A DNA stretch of 12,571 nucleotides from an uncultured bacterium (GTDB lineage: Bacteria; Bacillota; Clostridia; Christensenellales; Borkfalkiaceae), in contig CAKXBD010000052.1 in the NCBI GenBank assembly GCA_934871445.1, positions 1-12,571 of the forward strand, read 5' to 3'. Under the pieces are notes generated by a model. The model did not search any database. It saw nothing but the letters and a program-made list of their open reading frames with translations, and was not told where the DNA came from. A program made the translations under genes and the position numbers. Shown piece by piece: positions 1 to 6,381 of this stretch; within the stretch, counting starts at the first letter, position 1; every line of letters starts with the position of its first letter.

Positions 1-1
1 G

Positions 2-397
2 GTGGCTAGCGGAAAACTTTCCTGTATCCAAGTATTCGGAAATGATTACGATACTCCCGACGGAACGGGCGTACGCGATTATATTCACGTCGTGGATTTG
101 GCGCTCGGACATATTGCCGCGATCGAATATTGCCGCGAACCCGGAGTCCATATCTATAACCTTGGAACCGGCCACGGATACAGCGTTCTCGATATGATTC
201 ATGCCTTTGAAAAGGCCTGCGGAAAAGCTCTGCCCTATAAGATTTGCCCTCGTCGCCCCGGAGATATTGCCGCTTGCTACGCCTGCCCCGATAAAGCAGA
301 GAAAGAATTGCACTGGAAAGCAAAATACGGCATTGAAGAAATGTGCGCTTCTCAATGGAAGTGGCAGAGTATGAATCCTAACGGCTATGAAAAATAA
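2..397 (+). CDS. galE: UDP-glucose 4-epimerase, C-terminal part (5' end outside window)
   Basis: This is the C-terminal ~131 residues of a GalE-type short-chain dehydrogenase/reductase, which interconverts UDP-glucose and UDP-galactose using tightly bound NAD (Leloir pathway and surface sugar supply). Visible family blocks are FGNDYDTPDGTGVRDYIHV (substrate-binding loop followed by the conserved RDYIHV), the adjoining VDLA, YNLGTGHGYSVLDMI, and RRPGDIAACYACPDKAEKEL with the late conserved W/K-x-Y region after it. The reading frame is open to the window edge. The GTG at position 2 is an internal codon, because the Rossmann fold, the NAD-binding GxxGxxG and the catalytic YxxxK must lie upstream. 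The stop is 8 bases before the next ATG, so the two genes are probably cotranscribed. Family identity is clear; the exact sugar specificity is not provable from this part. Confidence 0.93.
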   Translation: MASGKLSCIQVFGNDYDTPDGTGVRDYIHVVDLALGHIAAIEYCREPGVHIYNLGTGHGYSVLDMIHAFEKACGKALPYKICPRRPGDIAACYACPDKAEKELHWKAKYGIEEMCASQWKWQSMNPNGYEK

Positions 398-405
398 AAG
401 GCCTT

Positions 406-1068
406 ATGATACAGCCGGATAAAATTATCCGCTCCCGCCGCAAAACTTTGTCCGTCTCGGTCGACGTATTCGGACAGGTGATTGTTCGCGCTCCGTTGCG
501 CTGCGGCGATGAGCGGATTTTTTCCTTCCTTCGGGAAAAAGAAGCCTGGATTTCCAAGTATCGACAAAAAGCGCGGGGGGCAGGGATTAAGCTTCCGCCG
601 GAAAATTTGGACGGATATCGATTTTTGCTCCTCGGAAAAGAATGTGTCATTCGTCTCTATACCGGTGCGAGAATCCGCTACGACGAAAAAACGGGGGAAA
701 TCTTTTTGCCTGCGGAAAATTCTCGCGCAAAGCTGACCGATTGGCTCAAACGCAACGCAAAGCGTATTTTTTCTGTCGTGTGCTCGCGTCGTGCCGCCGA
801 AATGGGAACGTGTTATCCCTCTCTTTCCGTGACGAAGGCCAAGACGAGGTGGGGGTCCTGTTCCTACAACGACGCGCTGCATTTTTCTTTTCGGCTTCTC
901 TATGCACCTATGGCCGTCATAGACTATGTCATAGTCCATGAATTATCTCATACTTTCTATAAAAATCACGGCGAAAAATTTTGGGCGCTGGTAGAGCGAT
1001 ACGTCCCCGATTATCGGAAAAAGCGGGCTTGGTTAAAGGAAAACAGCTTTTTGATGGAAATATTTTGA
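406..1068 (+). CDS. YgjP-like (DUF45/M48-related) zinc metallopeptidase domain protein
   Basis: A 220-residue cytoplasmic protein of the YgjP/DUF45 family, predicted zinc metallohydrolases related to SprT/WLM peptidases. The C-terminal half carries the whole signature: TRWGSCS (residues 147-153), then VIVHELSH (176-182-region) with the zinc-binding H178-E179-x-x-H182, and the third ligand H188 in NHGEKFW. The tail PDYRKKRAWLKE is also typical. The N-terminal half is the variable beta-rich part (RRKTLSVSVD, then VRAP, then KEAWI). No signal peptide or membrane segment is seen, and the length is normal for the family. The ATG follows AAAAGG by a short spacer, and galE ends 8 bases upstream, so it is probably the last gene of that unit. 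The physiological substrate of this family is not established; a general protease or protein quality-control role is only inferred. Confidence 0.88.
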   Translation: MIQPDKIIRSRRKTLSVSVDVFGQVIVRAPLRCGDERIFSFLREKEAWISKYRQKARGAGIKLPPENLDGYRFLLLGKECVIRLYTGARIRYDEKTGEIFLPAENSRAKLTDWLKRNAKRIFSVVCSRRAAEMGTCYPSLSVTKAKTRWGSCSYNDALHFSFRLLYAPMAVIDYVIVHELSHTFYKNHGEKFWALVERYVPDYRKKRAWLKENSFLMEIF

Positions 1069-1157
1069 GCGTCTCGGCGAAAAACTCAGTCGTGTTTGGA
1101 AATTAAATTCCTATCGATTTTATATGAAATATTAGCGAATAAAGGCGTAAAATTTTG

Positions 1158-1186
1158 TTTACAAATCGAGCGGGGTATGATATAAT
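1158..1186 (+). promoter_or_regulatory. Sigma-A promoter of nadA
   Basis: The -35 TTTACA (1158-1163) and -10 TATAAT (1181-1186) are separated by exactly 17 bases, and TG at 1178-1179 makes an extended -10. This is one of the best promoter matches in the window. It would start an RNA near 1193 with a ~78-base, strikingly purine-rich leader before the nadA ATG. The ribosome site is AAGGAAG at 1254-1260. No clear terminator for the upstream unit is visible in 1069-1157. Confidence 0.85.
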
Positions 1187-1270
1187 AGAAAACGAATCCG
1201 ACGCCGTGGAAGAGGCGGAGCGGGAAGAGGGGAAAGCGGGAGAAACCAACGAAAAGGAAGTGCGAAGTTT

Positions 1271-2182
1271 ATGACGGTTCAAGAGATGCAGAAAGAAATT
1301 CTGCGCCTGAAAGAGGAACAGGGTATGTGTATTCTCGCGCATACCTATCAGTCGCACGATGTGACGGAGATTGCGGATTTCACCGGGGATTCCTTTCAAC
1401 TGAGCATGAAGGCGAAAAATGATCCGAGGAAAAAAGTTCTGATGTGCGGAGTGCGTTTTATGGCGGAGACGGTGAAAATTCTTTCGCCGGAAAAGGAAGT
1501 ATATCTTTCCGCGGAGAACGCGGGCTGCCCCATGGCAGAACAGCTTACGCCGGAGGAAGTGCTCGAAGAAAAAAAGAAGTATCCCGACTGCATGACGGTG
1601 GCTTATGTCAATACCATGGCAGAATTGAAAGCGGTGAGCGACGTTTGCGTGACTTCCTCTTCCGCCGTGGAAATCGTAGGGAAATTGCCGGTAAAGGACA
1701 TTTTATTTATTCCCGACGTCAATTTAGGCGCATATGTTCAAAAGCATTGCCCTGAAAAGCGTCTGCATTTTATTCACGGGGGGTGTCCCGTGCATGCCTG
1801 CCTGACGGCTTCGGACGCCGCAAACGCAAAGGCGGCGCACCCTTGTGCCGAGCTTTTGGCGCACCCCGAATGTAAAGCGGAAGTATTGGCGTATGCCGAT
1901 TATGTCGGGTCTACTGCGGGGATCATGGAATATGTGCGCACTTCCGCATGTGACGAATTTATCGTCGGAACGGAATTATCCGTGGCGGAACATCTGGGCT
2001 TTGAATATCCCGATAAAAGATTTTATCCGCTTTCCAAAAAGCTCATTTGTTCGGATATGAAGGCGACGACTCTGCCCGATGTATACCGTTTGCTGAAAGA
2101 GGGCGGAAGGGCGATTCAGTTGGAACAAAATCTTCTCGTCTGCGCGCGCAGCTGTATCGACAAAATGCTGGAATTGGGTTGA
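1271..2182 (+). CDS. nadA: Quinolinate synthase NadA
   Basis: NadA condenses iminoaspartate with dihydroxyacetone phosphate to quinolinate in de novo NAD synthesis, using an oxygen-sensitive [4Fe-4S] cluster. The 303-residue length matches the short NadA class (Thermotoga/archaeal type) rather than the longer E. coli type. The three cluster ligands are visible in family context: C86 in AGCPMAEQL, C172 in GGCPVHACL and C260 in ICSDMKATTL. The substrate-site HTYQ (H24, Y26), VRFMAET and TSSSAVE motifs are intact, as is PDVNLGAYV. Extra cysteines near the C-terminus (C291, C295) are not known ligands. NadB and NadC are not in the window, so iminoaspartate must come from an enzyme encoded elsewhere. 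The gene has its own promoter and lies just upstream of an Fe-S assembly pair, a sensible but possibly coincidental neighbourhood. Confidence 0.96.
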   Translation: MTVQEMQKEILRLKEEQGMCILAHTYQSHDVTEIADFTGDSFQLSMKAKNDPRKKVLMCGVRFMAETVKILSPEKEVYLSAENAGCPMAEQLTPEEVLEEKKKYPDCMTVAYVNTMAELKAVSDVCVTSSSAVEIVGKLPVKDILFIPDVNLGAYVQKHCPEKRLHFIHGGCPVHACLTASDAANAKAAHPCAELLAHPECKAEVLAYADYVGSTAGIMEYVRTSACDEFIVGTELSVAEHLGFEYPDKRFYPLSKKLICSDMKATTLPDVYRLLKEGGRAIQLEQNLLVCARSCIDKMLELG

Positions 2183-2394
2183 AAAATCGCTTCGGTATCG
2201 GGGATTATCGGGAATTTTGAAGTTATGCAAAGAAATTTCTCTCGGCGTCAGAATTTCTGAATTTGAAGAAAAGCCCGTCAGAAAGGACGAAAATAAAAAA
2301 GGAAGATTTGGCGGGATTTATCGGTTGAAAGGGGGAAAAACGGGGTATCTATAATCGAAATACATACGATAATCATTTCGGAGAAAAAACGAAT
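2183..2394 (+). promoter_or_regulatory. nadA-smsC intergenic region with candidate promoter and dyads
   Basis: No gene fits these 212 bases. A candidate promoter is TTGAAA (2325-2330) with TATAAT (2350-2355); the 19-base spacer is longer than ideal. Between it and the ribosome site (CGGAGA near 2379-2384) lies GATAATCATT (2368-2377), which matches the core of Fur-family operator consensus but not its flanks. Upstream are two perfect dyads, AGAAATTTCT (2231-2240) and TCAGAATTTCTGA (2248-2260). The second half of the latter can also pair with TCAGAAA at 2278-2284. No convincing terminator after nadA is seen, so partial read-through into smsCB is possible. Confidence 0.4.
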
Positions 2395-3114
2395 ATGCTG
2401 CAATTGGAACACGTCACTTATCGCGTCAAGGACGATCAGGGCGAAAAGACGATATTAAACGATGTCAATTTATCCCTTTCCGAACGGTTTGTGGCCTTTA
2501 CGGGCCCGAACGGGGGCGGAAAATCCACTTTGGCAAAAGTAATTGCCGGGATTTTGACGCCGACGGAAGGGCGGATTTTATGGGAGGGGGAGGATATTAC
2601 CTCCCTTTCCGTTACCGAACGAGCGAAAAAAGGAATCTCGTACGCATTTCAACAGCCCGTTCGTTTCAAGGGACTGACCGTGCGGGATCTGATTTCCATC
2701 GCGGCGGGCAAAAGCGCAAAGATTTCCGACGCCTGCGCCTATCTTTCGGAGGTCGGGCTGTGCGCGAGAGATTATATCGACCGCGAAGTGAACGCTTCGC
2801 TGTCGGGCGGAGAGCTCAAACGGATCGAAATTGCGACGATTCTCGCGCGGGGAACAAAACTTTCCGTATTCGACGAACCCGAGGCGGGAATCGATTTATG
2901 GAGCTTCGGAAATCTCATCAACGTATTTGAAAAGATGTACGAAAAGACGAACGGGAGTATTCTCATCATTTCCCATCAGGAAAGAATACTCAACATTGCG
3001 GATAAAATCGTCGTCATTTCCGGCGGACGCGTGGAAAAAGAGGGGACGAGGACGGACGTTTTGCCGGGCTTGCTCGGAACCGACGCCTGCCGCGTATTGA
3101 CGGAAAAGTTATGA
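2395..3114 (+). CDS. smsC: SufC-like ABC ATPase of a minimal Fe-S assembly system (SmsC)
   Basis: A 239-residue soluble ABC-class ATPase of the SufC family, which binds the SufB/SmsB scaffold and drives Fe-S cluster formation instead of transport. Visible motifs are Walker A GPNGGGKST (37-45), Q-loop around Q86-Q87, signature LSGGELKRIEIA (136-147), Walker B and D-loop VFDEPEAGIDLWSF (158-171, with D160 and E161), and H-loop H194 in ISHQE. The LSGGE(L/K)KR signature and the DEPEAGID-type Walker B followed by an aromatic are characteristic of SufC-like proteins, not importers. There are no membrane segments. The stop overlaps ATGA at 3111-3114, so smsB is translationally coupled. No sufS, sufU or sufD lies nearby, pointing to the two-gene SMS arrangement; if those genes lie elsewhere the name would be SufC. 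Confidence 0.92.
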   Translation: MLQLEHVTYRVKDDQGEKTILNDVNLSLSERFVAFTGPNGGGKSTLAKVIAGILTPTEGRILWEGEDITSLSVTERAKKGISYAFQQPVRFKGLTVRDLISIAAGKSAKISDACAYLSEVGLCARDYIDREVNASLSGGELKRIEIATILARGTKLSVFDEPEAGIDLWSFGNLINVFEKMYEKTNGSILIISHQERILNIADKIVVISGGRVEKEGTRTDVLPGLLGTDACRVLTEKL

Positions 3115-3116
3115 GC

Positions 3117-3121
3117 GGAGG
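3117..3121 (+). promoter_or_regulatory. Ribosome binding site that decides the smsB start
   Basis: GGAGG lies 7 bases before the ATG at 3129, an ideal spacing. The earlier in-frame ATG at 3111 (overlapping the smsC stop) has only a weak GGAAAAG upstream. The 3129 start is therefore preferred, and 3111 is kept as an alternative that would add six residues. Confidence 0.7.
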
Positions 3122-3128
3122 CAAGACA

Positions 3129-4055
3129 ATGGACGCGATCGAAAGAGATTTATTGTTAAAAATAGCGGATTTGCACGGCGTCCCCGAAGGAGCCTACAAT
3201 ATCCGCGACAACGGAGAATCCGCGGGGAGAGCTTCGACTGCGAATATCGAAATCGTGAGCAAGACGGACGGAAAGTCGGGGATCGATATTTTCGTCAAGC
3301 CGGGTACGAAAAACGAAAGCGTACACATTCCCGTCGTTCTGAGCAAGGCGGGGTTTCAGGAGGTCGTATACAATGATTTCCACATCGGCGCCGATGCGGA
3401 CGTCGTCATCGTCGCCGGCTGCGGTATTCACAACTGCGGCGGTGTGGACATGACTTCCCGTCACGACGGAATACACACCTTTTATGTCGGGAAAAATGCG
3501 CGGGTGAGATATGTGGAGCGACACTACGGAGAAGGCGACGGCAACGGCGAGAACGTCATGAATCCCACGACCGTGGTACATCTCGGAGAGGGCGCGTACA
3601 TGGAAATGGAGACGACCCAGATCAAGGGGATAGACTCCACTAACCGCGTGACAAAGGCAGACCTCGAAGCGGGCGCCAATCTCGTAATCCGCGAAAAGAT
3701 ATACACCCACGGAAAACAGTCGGCGGATACTGACTTTTCCGTAGATATGAACGGCGCGGGCGCTTCGGCGGACGTAGTATCCCGTTCTGTGGCGGCGGAT
3801 ACCTCCCGCCAGCATTTTAATTCGACCATGAACGGAAATGCGCCATGCCGCGGGCATACGGAATGTGACGCAATCATCATGGACAAGGCTTCGGTGACTG
3901 CGGCGCCGTGCCTTTCGGCAAACGATATCGACGCGGAGCTCATTCACGAAGCGGCGATCGGAAAAATTGCGGGCGAGCAGTTGATTAAGCTGATGACGCT
4001 CGGACTGACGGAAAAGGAAGCGGAAGAGCAAATTATCAAAGGATTTTTACATTAA
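3129..4055 (+). CDS. smsB: SufB/SufD-like scaffold protein of a minimal Fe-S assembly system (SmsB)
   Basis: A 308-residue (314 if started at 3111) SufBD-family beta-helix protein, the scaffold on which the SmsC ATPase acts. It is much shorter than E. coli SufB (~495) or SufD (~420) and lacks their long N-terminal regions, as expected for SmsB. Key residues known from SufB are conserved in register: Cys in ECDAIIMD (C246, equivalent to SufB C405), and His-Glu in ELIHEAAIGKI (H273, E274, equivalent to H433/E434). The terminal EEQIIKGFL matches the SufB ending. An additional cluster, CGIHNCGG (C98, H101, C103) followed by SRHDGIHTF (H112, H116), looks like a second metal-ligand-rich site. One polypeptide must fill both the SufB and SufD roles, presumably as a homodimer (inference). 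It is coupled to smsC and followed after 12 bases by apeA. Confidence 0.9.
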   Translation: MDAIERDLLLKIADLHGVPEGAYNIRDNGESAGRASTANIEIVSKTDGKSGIDIFVKPGTKNESVHIPVVLSKAGFQEVVYNDFHIGADADVVIVAGCGIHNCGGVDMTSRHDGIHTFYVGKNARVRYVERHYGEGDGNGENVMNPTTVVHLGEGAYMEMETTQIKGIDSTNRVTKADLEAGANLVIREKIYTHGKQSADTDFSVDMNGAGASADVVSRSVAADTSRQHFNSTMNGNAPCRGHTECDAIIMDKASVTAAPCLSANDIDAELIHEAAIGKIAGEQLIKLMTLGLTEKEAEEQIIKGFLH

Positions 4056-4067
4056 AAGGAGAGTTTT

Positions 4068-5444
4068 ATGAGCGATTTGGCATATAAGAGAACGAACGTT
4101 TACGAGAAAGCAGACGAGAAACTCATGAAGGAAATTTTCGATTATGCGGAGGGCTATCGAAAATTCATCGACGGCGCCAAGACGGAGCGCGAGGCCTGCG
4201 ATTACGTCGCCAAGGCGGCGGAAGCGCACGGCTACAAGCCTTTTCGGTTCGGAGAAAAGTTCAAGGCCGGAGACAAGGTATTTTATAACAACCGCGGCAA
4301 AAACATCTACCTGATCCGCGTGGGAAAGGCCGACATCGCAAAGGACGGGATTCGTATCGTCGCGGCGCATATCGACAGCCCCCGCGTCGATCTCAAACAA
4401 GTGCCTTTATACGAATCGGACGGCGTGGCACTCGCAAAGACGCATTATTACGGCGGAATCCGCAAATATCAGTGGGCGGCGATTCCCCTCGCTCTGCACG
4501 GCACGATCGTTCGTGCGGACGGAAGCGCGTTCGACGTAAAGATCGGGGAGGACGACGGGGATCCGATTTTCTATATCAGCGATTTACTTCCGCATCTCGC
4601 GGCAAAACAGAATGCAAAACCGCTCGGTGAAGGTTTGGGCGGGGAGGACCTTAACATCTGGTTGGGAAATATTCCCTATACCGCCGCAAAGGACGAAAAA
4701 GACCGCACCGTGAAGGAAAACCTGCTTCGGATTCTCGGGGAAAAATACGGGATAAAAGAAGAGGACTTTTTGAGCGCAGAGCTCTCCCTCGTCCCCGCGT
4801 TCAAGGCGAAAGACGTCGGATTCGACCGCGGACTTATGGCTGCTTACGGACATGATGACCGCGTATGCGCTTACCCCGCCTATACCGCGCTTTTCGACGA
4901 GACTTCCCCCGAACATACCGTTATGGTCGTATTGGCGGACAAAGAGGAAATCGGGAGCGAGGGCACCACGGGCATGCAGTGCGCGATATTTACCGATTTA
5001 ATCGACGCTCTGGCGGCGTCGTTCGGCGTTACTTCCGCGGAAATCCGCGCGAATTCAAAATGCCTTTCCGCCGACGTCAATGCGGGCTATGACCCCAATT
5101 TCAAGGACGTTTGCGAGCCCTTGAACAGCACCTTCCTTTCCTGCGGCGCGGGACTTACTAAATTTACCGGTTCGCGCGGAAAGGGCGGCTCTAACGACGC
5201 TTCTGCGGAATTCGTCGGGGAAATCCGAAAAATCTTCAACGAAAACGGAGTCGTCTGGCAGACGGGCGAACTCGGAAAAGTGGACGTTGGAGGCGGAGGA
5301 ACGGTCGCGAAATTTATCGCGAAAATGAATATCGATACAGTCGATATCGGCGTACCCGTCATTTCCATGCATTCCCCCTACGAAGTGATTTCCAAGGCGG
5401 ATCTTTACGAGGCTTACCGCGCTTTTCGCGCTTTTGTCAAATAA
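4068..5444 (+). CDS. apeA: M18 family aminopeptidase 1 (aspartyl aminopeptidase type)
   Basis: A 458-residue cytoplasmic di-zinc aminopeptidase of family M18, which removes N-terminal (often acidic) residues from peptides. Metal and catalytic residues are all present: AAHIDSPR (H101, D103), GHDDR (D263/D264 bridging), ADKEEIGSEG (E293 catalytic, E294 ligand), SADVNAG (D336) and SMHSPYE (H435). The GSRGKGGSNDA segment (368-378) is a typical M18 loop. Length and the start (K-RTNVYEKADEKLMKEIF) match the clostridial M18 aminopeptidase 1 group. AAGGAG precedes the ATG at good spacing, only 12 bases after smsB, so it belongs to the sms transcription unit. No signal peptide is seen. A functional tie between this peptidase and Fe-S assembly is not known. 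A second, divergent M18 gene (apeB) lies at 7025-8302. Confidence 0.95.
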   Translation: MSDLAYKRTNVYEKADEKLMKEIFDYAEGYRKFIDGAKTEREACDYVAKAAEAHGYKPFRFGEKFKAGDKVFYNNRGKNIYLIRVGKADIAKDGIRIVAAHIDSPRVDLKQVPLYESDGVALAKTHYYGGIRKYQWAAIPLALHGTIVRADGSAFDVKIGEDDGDPIFYISDLLPHLAAKQNAKPLGEGLGGEDLNIWLGNIPYTAAKDEKDRTVKENLLRILGEKYGIKEEDFLSAELSLVPAFKAKDVGFDRGLMAAYGHDDRVCAYPAYTALFDETSPEHTVMVVLADKEEIGSEGTTGMQCAIFTDLIDALAASFGVTSAEIRANSKCLSADVNAGYDPNFKDVCEPLNSTFLSCGAGLTKFTGSRGKGGSNDASAEFVGEIRKIFNENGVVWQTGELGKVDVGGGGTVAKFIAKMNIDTVDIGVPVISMHSPYEVISKADLYEAYRAFRAFVK

Positions 5445-5472
5445 CACTTTTGTTGCAGATAAGGGGACGGGA

Positions 5473-5940
5473 ATGATGGAAAACGGAATGAAGGTTATGG
5501 TTCGGGAATACTTGCCCGAGGATTTTGAAAAAATCGAAAAAATCCACGATGCCGCCCGAAAAGAGGAATTGCGTTTCGCAAAGCTGCAGCAGGCCTTTCT
5601 TCCGTTTTCCGTCGCCGCAGAAAGGGAAAATTTTTTCGATTATAAAATATGTACGGCTATCCTGTACGGAAAGGTCGTCGGATTTGCCGCTTATTCGGAG
5701 GATGAACTTGCTTGGCTATACGTCGATTCCGCCTATTTCAGACGTGGAATCGGGAGAGCTTTGGTCGAATACGTCCTTGCGCATACCTCCCGACCCGTTT
5801 GGGTCGAGGTATTATCGGGAAATGTTCCCGCTGAATCGTTATACCGTTCCGTCGGATTTGAAAAATCGGAAATATGTTCTGGAAAAATGCCGGGAAATGA
5901 AAAATTTCCCGTTACGGTTATTCGGCTATGCTTGAAGTAA
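5473..5940 (+). CDS. GNAT family N-acetyltransferase
   Basis: A 155-residue GNAT acyltransferase using acetyl-CoA; the substrate is unknown. It shows the GNAT order: N-terminal VREYLPEDFEKIEKIHDAAR (beta1-alpha1), VVGFAAYSEDELAWLYVD (beta4 with the following strand), the acetyl-CoA pyrophosphate-binding RRGIGRAL (Q/R-x-x-G-x-G/A), then VEVLSGNVPAESLYRSVGF (beta5-alpha4 with the common N..A..LY...GF pattern). The ATG at 5473 has AAGGGG 6 bases upstream (5461-5466). An in-frame TTG at 5434 overlapping apeA would extend it but has no ribosome site. ATG 5476 and 5488 are other possibilities. It is the last gene of the smsC-smsB-apeA unit and is followed at once by a terminator. Small-molecule versus protein acetylation cannot be decided. 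Confidence 0.85.
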   Translation: MMENGMKVMVREYLPEDFEKIEKIHDAARKEELRFAKLQQAFLPFSVAAERENFFDYKICTAILYGKVVGFAAYSEDELAWLYVDSAYFRRGIGRALVEYVLAHTSRPVWVEVLSGNVPAESLYRSVGFEKSEICSGKMPGNEKFPVTVIRLCLK

Positions 5941-5943
5941 TAA

Positions 5944-5970
5944 AAGCGGCTCTCGAAAAGAGAGCCGCTT
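5944..5970. terminator. Bidirectional rho-independent terminator between convergent units
   Basis: A perfect 11-bp stem, AAGCGGCTCTC (5944-5954) with GAGAGCCGCTT (5960-5970), closes a 5-base loop. On the minus strand it is followed by TTTTATTA, a good tail for the deaminase operon. On the plus strand the tail is weaker (GCTTATTGT), but it sits 3 bases after the GNAT stop. It serves both converging units. Confidence 0.85.
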
Positions 5971-5980
5971 GCTTATTGTA

Positions 5981-6379
5981 CTATTTCTGCCCATAACCCC
6001 ACCAATCGGGGACGAGACTTTTTAAGGAAACCGCGCGTTTTGACGGATAATCGAGCAGGATTTCCGCTTCGACATTCCTTTCGCCGAGCTGCATGAGATA
6101 TTCCCGACAGGCACAGCAGGGAGGACCGACTTTTCCGTCGCCCATGACCGCGACGACTTTGGAAATTTCATTTTCTCCGTTCGTGAGCATATTTGCGGCG
6201 GCGTTTCGCTCCGCACATATACCCAGCCCGCAGGCCGTATCTATACAGATTCCGACATAAATATTTCCCGATTTCGTCAAAATCGCCGCGGCAACTTCTC
6301 CCGCTTCGATAAACGGGGAAATCGTCCGCTTATTCTGTACCTTTCTCGCCGCGGCATACAGTTTGTCCCAAATATCCAT
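5981..6379 (-). CDS. Zinc-dependent cytidine deaminase family protein (blasticidin-S-deaminase-like)
   Basis: A 132-residue cytidine deaminase-like enzyme that would hydrolytically deaminate a (deoxy)cytidine-type substrate. The two zinc motifs are clear: CAERNAA (C55, A56, catalytic E57) and PPCCACRE (P87-C88-x-x-C91). The N-terminal part lacks the canonical Cdd FPVGAA-type segment and instead reads FIEAGEVAAAILTKSGNIYVG, nearer to blasticidin-S-deaminase-like and other atypical CDA proteins, so cytidine itself may not be the substrate. The ending, DWWGYG, is distinctive for this subgroup. TAAAGGAG stands upstream of the ATG. The preceding gene ends 2 bases earlier, so it is the third gene of the apeB operon, followed by the shared terminator. 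Confidence 0.88.
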   Translation of the reverse strand: MDIWDKLYAAARKVQNKRTISPFIEAGEVAAAILTKSGNIYVGICIDTACGLGICAERNAAANMLTNGENEISKVVAVMGDGKVGPPCCACREYLMQLGERNVEAEILLDYPSKRAVSLKSLVPDWWGYGQK

Positions 6380-6381
6380 GT

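Noticed and set aside
1095..1112. GGAAATTAAATTCC-like dyad after the YgjP-like gene as a terminator
   Set aside because: The symmetry is imperfect, the stem is only 4 GC/AT pairs and no T-run follows.
1206..1274. Small GTG-started frame overlapping the nadA ATG by ATGA
   Set aside because: It gives only 22 Glu-rich residues, has no ribosome site before the GTG, and is explained by the purine-rich leader.
3156..4031. 291-residue minus-strand open frame over smsB
   Set aside because: It is a shadow of a confidently identified SufBD-family gene. It lacks a family match and a plausible ribosome site and operon context.
5434..5472. TTG-started extension of the GNAT gene overlapping apeA
   Set aside because: There is no ribosome site near 5434, and the added residues do not belong to the GNAT fold. 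ATG 5473 has AAGGGG at good spacing.
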